DNA of 35,887 bases, taken from NCBI GenBank assembly GCA_046294915.1, contig JBKBOE010000022.1, forward strand, positions 1 to 35,887. The letters are read 5' to 3'. Shown here in pieces: positions 8,879-16,674 of the stretch. Source of the stretch: UBA2336 sp046294915. Its GTDB lineage: Bacteria; Bacteroidota; Bacteroidia; Cytophagales; Cyclobacteriaceae. Numbering within the stretch: the first letter of the stretch is position 1; every line of letters starts with the position of its first letter. Position numbers and translations under genes: made by a program. The notes under the pieces were generated by a model that had not been told where the DNA came from, ran no database searches, and was given only the letters and a program-made list of their open reading frames with translations.

Positions 8879-9451
8879 ATGAGAAAAAATCTATCGCGGA
8901 AAATCAGGCGCCTGAATATGGTTACGCACCGCGATGCCGGATATTTCTTTTCATCGCTCATTATTATTTATTGCCTTTCAGGCATTGCCCTGAATCATGT
9001 GGACGAATGGAACCCGGATTTTATTATCGAAAAAAAAGAAATCCGCGTGCCTAAAAACTATTCAACCGATAACCTTACGCCTGAACTAATCAGCGCCTTC
9101 AGCCAATTGGCCGGAGAACAAAAATTTAAAGTGTACGACATCCCTTCGTACAACCGCGTGAAGATTTACTTTGATAATGCCTCGCTGTTTATTGACCTGC
9201 AAACGGGCGAAGGGCTTTACGAAAGAATAAAACGCAGACCTGTTTTCTATCAATCCAACGTATTACACCGAAACAGCCTGAAGGGCTGGAAATGGGTATC
9301 CGATATCTTTGGTGGTTTTCTGATCCTCATCAGCATCACCGGGCTTTTTATACTCAAAGGGAAAAACGGTATAACCGGACGGGGTAAATGGTTTATGGCG
9401 GCCGGTTTTCTGCTACCATTAATTGCATTAATCCTTCACGAATTGAGTTGA
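8879..9451 (+). CDS. PepSY-associated transmembrane protein, four conserved-looking histidines
   Basis: This is a 190-aa membrane protein of the PepSY_TM type. TM1 spans about residues 22-39, a periplasmic PepSY-like region about 45-125, TM2 about 138-159 and TM3 about 169-188. Histidines sit at or near helix ends: His17 (VTHRDAG), His40 (ALNHVDEW), His130 (NVLHRNS) and His187 (ILHELS). In related PepSY siderophore reductases such as FoxB, helix histidines bind haem that carries electrons for iron reduction. A small reductase or haem-binding subunit is therefore plausible, but this is inference. It is likely co-transcribed with the CbiX-like gene (gap 5 bp). Its last 16 bp overlap the end of the convergent seven-helix gene. 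Confidence 0.75.
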   Translation: MRKNLSRKIRRLNMVTHRDAGYFFSSLIIIYCLSGIALNHVDEWNPDFIIEKKEIRVPKNYSTDNLTPELISAFSQLAGEQKFKVYDIPSYNRVKIYFDNASLFIDLQTGEGLYERIKRRPVFYQSNVLHRNSLKGWKWVSDIFGGFLILISITGLFILKGKNGITGRGKWFMAAGFLLPLIALILHELS

Positions 9452-10149
9452 ACTTTAAATACAGGCAGGGTATTGTCGGTGCGAATAGTCCTGTACCCGT
9501 AGTAAATAAAAAGTATTCCGATCAGTTCGGTTACGTACAAGACTTCGGTATATCCGAATTTAGTGAACGAACCGCCAATACCGGGTAATAAACCTCCGAT
9601 TGCGATAAGCACATTTCCCCAAAAACGCTTTTTAAATTCTGGGTTTTTACTGTACCGGTAAGCCGAATAAGCCGCACCACCCACCAGAAAAACAAATGCA
9701 TATAAGTTTACAAAAGGGGTTATCAGCCGTACCTGTTTCCATTCCAACACCCTGCCGGTTAGCCGTGCTGACTCAACTAAGCCGTAATCAACCGGAGAAA
9801 GTATAACCATGATGGAGGCAACCCCTATCACAGTTAAAACAATCCGGAGCATAACATCAGCCGTAAATTTGCTGAACATCAGGTAAACTGAACCTTGCGC
9901 CAGCGGAAAGCCTCCTAACAAAGCGCCCAGAATGTACCAGGCTTTAAAAACCACTTCATTCCATCCAAAAATACTTACCAGGCTTTCCGCTAAGGTTCCC
10001 AGGCCATAACACAACACGCCCGTCATCCACCAAAAAAGGTAAACAGGACAGTTTCTGGATATCCAATGCTTGCGCAATACCAGAAAGAAGGCTGACGAAA
10101 TTACGGTAGTGAGAAAAGGAATTTTGTAAACGACTTCAATCATCCGCAA
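9436..10149 (-). CDS. Seven-helix membrane protein, uncharacterised
   Basis: This is a 237-aa integral membrane protein with about seven hydrophobic helices, at roughly residues 10-25, 36-58, 70-92, 98-117, 147-166, 178-195 and 203-220. Conserved-looking loops include YGLGTLAES, WYILGALLGGFPLAQG and GGLLPGIGGSFTKFG. I do not recognise a named family. It lacks a kinase, transporter or enzyme signature that I can see. It is the last gene of the hmuR-hmuY set, 46 bp after hmuY across a GC-rich hairpin, and converges on the PepSY gene. Its position suggests a haem or iron role or an accessory membrane function, without direct evidence. Confidence 0.7.
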   Translation of the reverse strand: MRMIEVVYKIPFLTTVISSAFFLVLRKHWISRNCPVYLFWWMTGVLCYGLGTLAESLVSIFGWNEVVFKAWYILGALLGGFPLAQGSVYLMFSKFTADVMLRIVLTVIGVASIMVILSPVDYGLVESARLTGRVLEWKQVRLITPFVNLYAFVFLVGGAAYSAYRYSKNPEFKKRFWGNVLIAIGGLLPGIGGSFTKFGYTEVLYVTELIGILFIYYGYRTIRTDNTLPVFKVQLNS

Positions 10150-10158
10150 AACTTAATG

Positions 10159-10182
10159 GAGTTGCCGGCAACCCGGCAACTC
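10159..10182 (-). other. Intercistronic hairpin between hmuY-like and seven-helix genes
   Basis: A perfect 10-bp stem, GAGTTGCCGG (10159-10168) and CCGGCAACTC (10173-10182), has a 4-nt loop. In the direction of transcription (- strand) it is followed by CATTAAG and then TTTT, not an immediate T-run. It may be a leaky terminator or an mRNA-stabilising 3' hairpin that keeps HmuY levels above those of the downstream membrane protein. Confidence 0.6.
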
Positions 10183-10195
10183 ACTTACAAAACTG

Positions 10196-11632
10196 TTAAG
10201 CACCTTTCTTTACCAGCGCAAACTCAAACCGGGGCCTGCCGCGTTCACCGCTTGTGGTTAATGAGGTAAAGCGAAGTTTATAATAATTGTCAGCGGCATC
10301 GCGTATAACATAAAACCGGTCGTTCCGGACAGATGGCGGGCCGCCCGGGCCACCACCGGTTCGCCAGCTTGTTCCGATCTTGAGTTGGTTTTGGTTGGAG
10401 AAATCCAGGCCGGTTAAATCGGTTTCGGCAAAAGCCTCATACGTAATGGTACTGGTCAGCACCTGTACAACGGCTACGCCTGTCATGTTTTGCAGAATCA
10501 CATCCTGGAAATAATAAGGAACCAGCCCGGAACCAAAGTTGGTGGAGTTGGTAAAGCCCGTCCAGGCAATATCCCACCGATCCACTACCGGCTCAACCAC
10601 TACGGCTCCTGTGGTTAAGCTTACATACTGAAAGGCATAGGCCGGATTTTTCGTTACCTGAAGTTCAGAAAACGAAGTGGCACCGATATCCGCATGCTGT
10701 AAGGTATAGCCATTTGCGTTGCGGATAACCCGTATCTTCTTCCAGCCCAGTTGCTGAGCGGGTGTACCGGGGCCCGTTCCTCTGTTAACAATGTACACTT
10801 TGTTTTCTGAAAGTGTGGCTGAAATTTCGGCAATAGCCGTTTTGCTAAGGTCTCCCGCAGGATCATCAATCCAGTTAATGGCTTCAGGCACCCAATCGGG
10901 TATGGGCGTGCTGTTGATGGCGGCAAACACGGCAGCCAATGAAAGCTGCGCACCAAATCCAACCGTATCGGCAGCCGTAACCGCGTTCAAATCGGTTTTA
11001 GTGAGCGCACGCGCCATCATGCCGTTCGATGAATTGAGGATTACCCTAAACTCACTTCCGGAACTGAATCCAAAATCCCAGGCCGTTCGCTGTACGGCTG
11101 TTTGCCGGTTAGCGCTCAGGTCAATAAATACTTTATTGGGATAGAGAGCTCCGCCCCCATTCACTTCCATTTCGCCCGACAGGGCAATCAACTCGGAAAA
11201 CGTAACTGTTACCTGCGCTTTGCTTCCGGTAACCAGCGAGGCATCAGTAGGTGCCACGGTAAACACAATTTGCTCATCGCCATCGAACAAAACACCGGCT
11301 TCTTTTATCAGGGTGAATGATACAGAGACTGTTCCTTTTTCTATAGGCAAAGTAATGATGCCGGCAGTGGCAGCAGGCTCGGTGGTAAAATCAACACCGT
11401 AAACAACTCCTGTGGGTGCAATCTGTACGCTTACCTGGGTTGCCAAAGTCGCTTCGCGCGAAAGTTTAAGGGTAACGGTTAATTCGCTTTCGTCATCGCC
11501 AATACCCAAGGTGGCAGATTCAAACTCAACCAGATTATCGGGTAATTCCGGATCTTCCTTGCAGGAGCTTACCAACATCAGACCCGACAACACCAACAAC
11601 AGAACAACAATTTTATTGTACGCTTCTTTCAT
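10196..11632 (-). CDS. HmuY-family haem-binding lipoprotein with N-terminal Calx-beta-like domain
   Basis: This 478-aa outer-membrane lipoprotein has its lipobox at VSSC (Cys24). The residues after it (KEDPE) match the K-(D/E)2 export signature that places Bacteroidota lipoproteins on the cell surface. Residues about 35-145 look like a Calx-beta-type beta sandwich (FDGDEQIVFTVAP near its end). The HmuY domain follows from about 150, with the typical NKVFIDLSANRQTAVQRTAWDFGFSSGSEFRVILN block. HmuY captures haem for its TonB receptor. P. gingivalis HmuY uses two histidines; this whole protein has one histidine (His313), while Met205-Met206 and Met383 are present. Other HmuY homologues use methionines, so Met or mixed ligation is possible. 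It follows the receptor gene by 8 bp, in one operon. Confidence 0.87.
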   Translation of the reverse strand: MKEAYNKIVVLLLVLSGLMLVSSCKEDPELPDNLVEFESATLGIGDDESELTVTLKLSREATLATQVSVQIAPTGVVYGVDFTTEPAATAGIITLPIEKGTVSVSFTLIKEAGVLFDGDEQIVFTVAPTDASLVTGSKAQVTVTFSELIALSGEMEVNGGGALYPNKVFIDLSANRQTAVQRTAWDFGFSSGSEFRVILNSSNGMMARALTKTDLNAVTAADTVGFGAQLSLAAVFAAINSTPIPDWVPEAINWIDDPAGDLSKTAIAEISATLSENKVYIVNRGTGPGTPAQQLGWKKIRVIRNANGYTLQHADIGATSFSELQVTKNPAYAFQYVSLTTGAVVVEPVVDRWDIAWTGFTNSTNFGSGLVPYYFQDVILQNMTGVAVVQVLTSTITYEAFAETDLTGLDFSNQNQLKIGTSWRTGGGPGGPPSVRNDRFYVIRDAADNYYKLRFTSLTTSGERGRPRFEFALVKKGA

Positions 11633-11640
11633 AGAATTAA

Positions 11641-13665
11641 TTATTTGGATAGTGAATACTGGATTGATAAAAAATAAGATCGTCCGTAACCAATGGGCCG
11701 GCTACCGCCTCCGCTGTGTATGCCTGAAGAAACCGAGGTATTGTTAACCGCAGTGACATCAAACAGATTACGGATGCCGGTTGTCAGCGAAAAGTGTTTT
11801 CCGAATTGCTTGACTGCACTCAGGTCGGCCCAGGAAAAAGCATCCTGCTTAACCAGGCGCGGAACCTGAGAACCGTTTTCATTTACGATTTCATAAAATG
11901 GTGTTTTGCCGGTGAATTTGTAACTCAGAAAAACATCCAGGCCCGCTTTGATAAACCGGTATGTTGCGGATGCGCTAACCTCGGGTGACCAGGCAAAACC
12001 ATCAACTTCGGTATAACTCTCACTCAGTTGATTGTATCGGCCTGTATATCCAAACCCAGCGGTTAACTCCAGTTGCTCCTGTTTAAACGATGACCCCACC
12101 GTAAGGCCTGTGGTTTTATACCGGTCGATATTCAGGTACGTAGTAATGAGGTTGTTGCCCGGTTTCTGGCCGTAGCCAATCATGTTAACCACGGTATTAT
12201 AAAAGCCCCCTACCGTGGCAGTAAGTAGCACACCTTGTTTCTCCGGAAAACGGTAGTTCCATGAACCCGAAATACTGTGCGATAATTCGGCTTTCAAATC
12301 GGTGTTTCCCTCAATGGCATGGCTGGCATCAAAAAAATCAAAGTACAATTCGCGGAGAGAGGGGGCCCGGAAACCGCGGCCGTACGACAGCCGGAGATCC
12401 TGCTGCGGACCCAGGATTATTTTGGTATTCACCGAGGGCATAACCGGTGGCGCAGCATACACCGTATTATAAAGTAGCCGCACACCGGGCCTCACCAGTA
12501 TAGCGGGATGTGCCCGCCATTCAACCGAAGTAAAAAAGGCATAGTCGCCAATTTGTTGCGTACCGGCCTTAATCCTTCCGCCACTGCCCGATTCAAAATT
12601 AAAATCAATGCCCGGTTGCACCGAAAACTTATCGCTGTACTTATACTGCAGCGTGCTGCGAAAAGTTAATCCGTCAAAATCCGTTACATCCTGCAGACCA
12701 TCACCGCTTGCCAGGTAACTTTCGCCTGTGGCCTCATTGACAATGGTGGATTGCGTTTCGCGCTGGTAACCGGTAAACGAAAGCACTGCATTGCCCTGCA
12801 CTTTGGGTGAAAAAGAATATGCTCCTTGTAGCTGGTGCATCAGCCGGTTAGTGTAGTAATGCTGATCAAGCGCCTCACCACCCTGAAATTCCCCCGGGTT
12901 ATAAATATCCTCAAAGAGATAATCTAACCTGTAATAGACACTAACCGCATCGCGTTCAAAGCCCGCCAGGCCTGAGGCCATAAGCTGGTTCTTTGGATGC
13001 CACTGTTTATCGCGGCCAGTGGCATTTCCCTGCCATCCTCCAAAATAATTATGGTTAAAATCAGCCCGGTAGCGAAAATGACCTGAAGAATACCCAATAC
13101 CCAGTGCCTGGTTATGGATACCCTTACCTACTCCATATTCCTTACCAACGGTTTCCTCCTGCAGTTTAACCGAGGCTTCAACTTTCTTATCAACTGATTT
13201 TTTGGTGATGACGTTAATGACTCCGGCCAGCGCATCGGCTCCATAGATAACTGACATAGGCCCTTCAATGATTTCAATCCGCTCAATGGCATTGACATTG
13301 ATCTGGTTAATATTGATTTCGTTAGATGTTCCCTGGCGTCCTACCAGAGGCACACCGTCAATCAGTACCTTAACATTCTGGCCCGACAATCCCTGCATGG
13401 TGAGGTTGGAGCCCCCCAGGGCCATATCCTGGCTGAAGCGGATGTTGAGCTCGGTATTGAGTACATCTTGCAGACGAACAGCACCCCGTGCTTCCAGCTT
13501 TTCCAACGGAATCGTTCTTACCTGATACACCGATTTACGTGCTGATTGCGGCTCGAACTGGCCGGTGATAACAATTTCATCCAGTTGTGTGGTTTTCAGG
13601 CTGTCCTGTCCGGACACGCCTGTGTATAAACCCACCAACAAAGCCAACAATACTTTTTTCTTCAT
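11641..13665 (-). CDS. TonB-dependent haem receptor, HmuR-like
   Basis: This is an outer-membrane TonB-dependent receptor of 674 aa from the ATG at 13665. That start gives a clean signal peptide (MKKKVLLALLVGLYTGVSGQ); the open frame continues 31 codons upstream without signal features. A TonB box (DEIVITG) is followed by the plug domain (LQDVLNTELNIRF, GADALAGVINVITKK) and a 22-strand barrel ending in YFLSIQYSLSK. The GFRAPSLREL motif, then a histidine (FFDASHAIEGN), then NTDLKAE corresponds to the FRAP-His-NPNL region of haem receptors such as HmuR. No carboxypeptidase-like N-terminal domain is present, unlike SusC proteins. It is the first gene of hmuR-hmuY-seven-helix, and is divergent from the AraC-type gene with a shared operator-like element upstream. 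Confidence 0.88.
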   Translation of the reverse strand: MKKKVLLALLVGLYTGVSGQDSLKTTQLDEIVITGQFEPQSARKSVYQVRTIPLEKLEARGAVRLQDVLNTELNIRFSQDMALGGSNLTMQGLSGQNVKVLIDGVPLVGRQGTSNEININQINVNAIERIEIIEGPMSVIYGADALAGVINVITKKSVDKKVEASVKLQEETVGKEYGVGKGIHNQALGIGYSSGHFRYRADFNHNYFGGWQGNATGRDKQWHPKNQLMASGLAGFERDAVSVYYRLDYLFEDIYNPGEFQGGEALDQHYYTNRLMHQLQGAYSFSPKVQGNAVLSFTGYQRETQSTIVNEATGESYLASGDGLQDVTDFDGLTFRSTLQYKYSDKFSVQPGIDFNFESGSGGRIKAGTQQIGDYAFFTSVEWRAHPAILVRPGVRLLYNTVYAAPPVMPSVNTKIILGPQQDLRLSYGRGFRAPSLRELYFDFFDASHAIEGNTDLKAELSHSISGSWNYRFPEKQGVLLTATVGGFYNTVVNMIGYGQKPGNNLITTYLNIDRYKTTGLTVGSSFKQEQLELTAGFGYTGRYNQLSESYTEVDGFAWSPEVSASATYRFIKAGLDVFLSYKFTGKTPFYEIVNENGSQVPRLVKQDAFSWADLSAVKQFGKHFSLTTGIRNLFDVTAVNNTSVSSGIHSGGGSRPIGYGRSYFLSIQYSLSK

Positions 13666-13702
13666 ACCAAATCTGGCGCAAATATTTGTAGCAGGTTGTA
13701 TG

Positions 13703-13777
13703 AAAAATACCCGTAAACGAATAAATAATACCAACTGACAAAAATCATATTTTACCATAACCGTTTATGGGTATTTT
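13703..13777. promoter_or_regulatory. Paired operator-like elements between hmuR-like and AraC-type genes
   Basis: Two copies of CGTTTAYGGGTATTTT face outward. One reads on the - strand towards hmuR (13703-13720 region) and the other on the + strand towards the AraC gene (13761-13777). Each ends exactly 37 bp before its gene's start codon (13665 and 13815), so the divergent control region is symmetrical. They are good candidates for binding sites of the AraC-type regulator or for paired promoters. A third copy lies inside the regulator gene at 14544-14560. Confidence 0.6.
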
Positions 13778-13814
13778 GCACACATAATCAGTCATTTTTA
13801 ACCCTTTTAATGAT

Positions 13815-14726
13815 ATGAATTCTGGTATTTTTGCAGGCGAATTAACGTTTGCTTCCACCCCTTTGAAAACTGAAAATACCCCCGGATGGAAATCGCTTTT
13901 TGAAGACTTGACAATGCGGCTAACCACCTTGGCCAATCCGGCTGGAACCATGGCCCAGACATCGGTTTTCACCAAACAGGTGGTACATTTTTATTTCTGC
14001 CTTGAAGGAAAAGCTACGCTCGCGTTTGGGCCACATTATAGTCGTGAACTTGACAAGAAAAAAAATTTTTTGTTCTACAACCCGGAGACCGATTTACCCC
14101 ATACGCTTACACTTCATGGAAAGACCAGCCTGGTTTGGTTATCCATTTCACTGGAACACCTCCATAAATTATTTGTGCATGAACCGCTGCCATTTCTGAC
14201 TCCGGAAAACATTAACCGGAAGTTTTATGATGAGAAAGACATTGCCCCATCGTTGCTGGTTGTATTGAATCAGCTATTTACCGTTCAATTAAATAATCTT
14301 ACACGGCAGCTATTCTATCAGGGAAAAGTATTGGAAATACTCAGCCTTTACTTTTCGCTTAAAGCTCCGGACACAGAAAGTTGTCCGTTTTTAAAAGATG
14401 ATGAAGTAGTGCGAAAAATAAAAATCGCCAAAGAACACCTTCTTCAGCGTATGGAAAATCCTCCGGCTATCCGTGACCTTGCCAAACTAAGTGGTTTGAA
14501 TGAATACCAATTGAAAACTGGGTTTAAACAGATTTACGGTAACACCGTTTACGGGTATTTGCTTGACCACAAACTGGATCAGGCTCGGGTACTGCTTGAT
14601 AAAGGGCAGTTGCATGTTAATGAAGTGGCTTATCAGATAGGATATTCCAACCCCAGTCATTTTATTGCCGCGTTTAAGAAAAAATTCGGCATTACACCCA
14701 AAAAATATCTGATGAATCAGCGGTGA
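13815..14726 (+). CDS. AraC-family regulator, PchR-like
   Basis: This is a 303-aa transcription regulator. The N-terminal 190 residues form a sensor region whose style resembles PchR-type iron/siderophore regulators. The C-terminal AraC domain (about 205-303) has two helix-turn-helix units: AIRDLAKLSGLNEYQLKTGFKQ and VNEVAYQIGYSNPSHFIAAFKKKFGITPKKY. It is divergent from the haem receptor gene and probably activates it in response to iron or haem status. The start at 13815 is the first ATG. A TAnnTTTGC-like box at 13826-13834 falls just inside the coding region, so a later start (for instance Met33) cannot be excluded. Confidence 0.85.
   Translation: MNSGIFAGELTFASTPLKTENTPGWKSLFEDLTMRLTTLANPAGTMAQTSVFTKQVVHFYFCLEGKATLAFGPHYSRELDKKKNFLFYNPETDLPHTLTLHGKTSLVWLSISLEHLHKLFVHEPLPFLTPENINRKFYDEKDIAPSLLVVLNQLFTVQLNNLTRQLFYQGKVLEILSLYFSLKAPDTESCPFLKDDEVVRKIKIAKEHLLQRMENPPAIRDLAKLSGLNEYQLKTGFKQIYGNTVYGYLLDHKLDQARVLLDKGQLHVNEVAYQIGYSNPSHFIAAFKKKFGITPKKYLMNQR
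14544..14560 (+). promoter_or_regulatory. Third copy of the hmuR/araC element, inside the regulator gene
   Basis: ACCGTTTACGGGTATTT here matches 15 of 15 core bases of the copy before hmuR and 14 of 15 of the copy before the AraC gene. It encodes part of the first HTH (NTVYGYLL). It may be an intragenic operator for feedback, or a coincidence in a conserved coding motif. Confidence 0.35.
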
Positions 14727-14749
14727 TAAGTTACCCTTTATTACGCGGG

Positions 14750-15718
14750 TCAATCTTTTCCGCCAATCTTGCACAAGTTATCCATGCCCAGGTGCACCAG
14801 CGCATCGCCCGCGTTGATCACCGGACTGTTATTTAAGCCAATAACGTAGGCGGTGGAGGTAGCCAGTACTTTTTGTTTAAACTCCCCGAAGGGATCGGTA
14901 ATGGTACCTATCCATTCACCTTTGTGAACCAATTGCCCGCATTGAATGGTGCTTTGAAACAAGCCGGCATACTTTGCCCGAATCCACGAGGTACTCCAGA
15001 TTACCCGGTTTTCTTCTTTAGGTTCGGGGGCCCAGTCAATCATTTTTAAATGCTTCATGAGCCGCAGGGTTCCGGCAATCCCTTCTTCAATGGCATGCTG
15101 GTCGAAGCGCAGCGATTCGCCCCCTTCATAAACAATGATATTCTTTCCTTTTTTAGAGGCCTCCTTTCGCAGGGAGTTAGGCCGAAAAGGAGCATCCAAT
15201 GTGAACGGGGCATGAAAAGCATTGGCTAATTCAACGTTCTTTTCATTGGCCAGCACGGCACGCACCTGGGGGTAATTGGTGCGCATGGCACCACCGGTAT
15301 GAAAATCAACTCCATAGTCGATAAACGGAATGATTTTGTGGGTAAGGTGCCAGGCCACGCGGCTGGCGAGCGAGCCGTTTTTACTTCCGGGAAATGAGCG
15401 ATTGACATCTTTGCCATCGGGAACATCGCGCGAGAAATTGAGGAAGCCATACACATTCACAACGGGCATACACACTATGGTTCCCCGTTTAGGCCGGTGC
15501 AGGTCGCTATCGAGTATTCTGCGTACAATTTCAAGTCCGTTGATTTCATCGCCATGCATGCCGGCCATGAGCGCCAGAACGGGTCCATCTTCCAGTCCGC
15601 GCGAAACATAAATGGGTGTATCAATCTGGGTGTGCGATGGAAGCCGGGCGATGTTAATGTCAATCTCTTTAAACTCTCCGGGCTTTATTTCGTGGTCGGC
15701 TATCTTAACAGGGCGCAA
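14750..15718 (-). CDS. Succinylglutamate desuccinylase/aspartoacylase-family (M14) zinc hydrolase of the rim operon
   Basis: This 322-aa cytoplasmic zinc hydrolase belongs to the AstE/AspA branch of the M14 carboxypeptidases. Zinc ligands are visible as His55 and Glu58 (HGDE) and His140 (DFHTGG). The DVNRSFPG block (about residues 104-111) binds substrate carboxylate. The C-terminal part (about 230-322) resembles a biotinyl/lipoyl-like beta domain (GDALVHLG). It is the last gene of a three-gene set, after RimB and RimK with a 27-bp gap. RimK adds glutamates to protein C-termini, so this enzyme may remove or trim such tags. Nothing suggests arginine catabolism nearby, so a true AstE role is unlikely. 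Confidence 0.8.
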   Translation of the reverse strand: MRPVKIADHEIKPGEFKEIDINIARLPSHTQIDTPIYVSRGLEDGPVLALMAGMHGDEINGLEIVRRILDSDLHRPKRGTIVCMPVVNVYGFLNFSRDVPDGKDVNRSFPGSKNGSLASRVAWHLTHKIIPFIDYGVDFHTGGAMRTNYPQVRAVLANEKNVELANAFHAPFTLDAPFRPNSLRKEASKKGKNIIVYEGGESLRFDQHAIEEGIAGTLRLMKHLKMIDWAPEPKEENRVIWSTSWIRAKYAGLFQSTIQCGQLVHKGEWIGTITDPFGEFKQKVLATSTAYVIGLNNSPVINAGDALVHLGMDNLCKIGGKD

Positions 15719-15745
15719 GGTTCTTTAAAATTGGTTCGTATAGGG

Positions 15746-16654
15746 CTATGCATTGACTTTATCCTTCTGAATTCTCTTCTTAACCGCATTTTTTTCAAGG
15801 TACTGGATAATCTTACCTGCAATATCAACCCGGGTGGCCCCTTCAATGCCTTCCAGTCCCGGTGAAGAGTTTACTTCAATAATCAGTGGTCCCCGGTTTG
15901 ACGGAAGCATATCAACACCGGCCACGGCCAATCCTAATTTTCTGGCGGCCGCAATAGCGGTTGATTTTTCAGCGCGGCTTAATTTTACCAAAGTGGCTGA
16001 CCCCCCCCGATGCAGGTTTGAACGGAATTCACCGGGCCGGGCCTGGCGCTTCATTGCACCAACTACTTCGCCATCTACCACAAAGGCGCGAACATCCGAA
16101 CCCTTTGCTTCCTTAATAAATTCCTGAACAATAATACGGGCATGCACACCATGAAATGCCTCAATTACCGATTGTGCCGCCTTTTTGTTTTCAGCCAATA
16201 CAACACCCAGGCCTTGTGTTCCTTCCAGTAGTTTGATAACTACCGGGGCACCACCCACCGCCTCAACAATTCCTTCTGTTTCGCGTGAGTAATCCATAAA
16301 AATGGTTTTAGGCAACCCCAGGCCGGCACGCGAAAGAATCTGCAGGCTGCGAAGTTTATCGCGCGAACGAATAAGCGCCTGCGATTCGATGGCAGTGAAA
16401 ACTTTCATCATTTCGAACTGGCGCACCACGGCTGCACCATAAAACGTTACCGAGGCGCCAATACGGGGGATAACCGCATCAAAATAATCCAGTCTTCTGC
16501 CCTGGTATAAAACCATTGGATTTTTCTTTTCAATAAACAGTACGCACTTCATGTGGTCTATTATCTCCACCGTATGCCCGCGCTTTTCGCCTGCTTCTTT
16601 CAGACGCTTTGTAGAGTATAGCTTGGGGTCGCGGGAGAGGATGGCAATATTCAT
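15746..16654 (-). CDS. rimK: Alpha-L-glutamate ligase, RimK
   Basis: This is a 302-aa ATP-grasp ligase, the same size as E. coli RimK (300 aa). RimK attaches glutamate residues to the C-terminus of ribosomal protein S6 and can make poly-alpha-glutamate. The N-terminus (MNIAILSRDPKLYSTKRL) and DYFDAVIPRIGAS are typical RimK. The ATP-grasp core includes PVVIKLLEGTQGLGV, and the metal-binding end is GVDMLPSNRGPLIIEVNSSPGLEGIE. The C-terminus is Lys-rich. It sits 20 bp after the RimB-like gene and 27 bp before the M14 gene, a conserved three-gene context. Confidence 0.88.
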   Translation of the reverse strand: MNIAILSRDPKLYSTKRLKEAGEKRGHTVEIIDHMKCVLFIEKKNPMVLYQGRRLDYFDAVIPRIGASVTFYGAAVVRQFEMMKVFTAIESQALIRSRDKLRSLQILSRAGLGLPKTIFMDYSRETEGIVEAVGGAPVVIKLLEGTQGLGVVLAENKKAAQSVIEAFHGVHARIIVQEFIKEAKGSDVRAFVVDGEVVGAMKRQARPGEFRSNLHRGGSATLVKLSRAEKSTAIAAARKLGLAVAGVDMLPSNRGPLIIEVNSSPGLEGIEGATRVDIAGKIIQYLEKNAVKKRIQKDKVNA

Positions 16655-16674
16655 ACAGGTTGCAGAAGGAGGTA

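Noticed and set aside
10159..10182. Hairpin as a full terminator of hmuY
   Set aside because: The stem is strong but lacks an immediate T-run in the direction of transcription, so it is called an intercistronic hairpin.
13666..13758. 31-codon upstream extension of the TonB receptor
   Set aside because: The signal peptide begins at MKKKVLLALL (13665); the extension holds no signal and runs through the outward-facing operator-like element.
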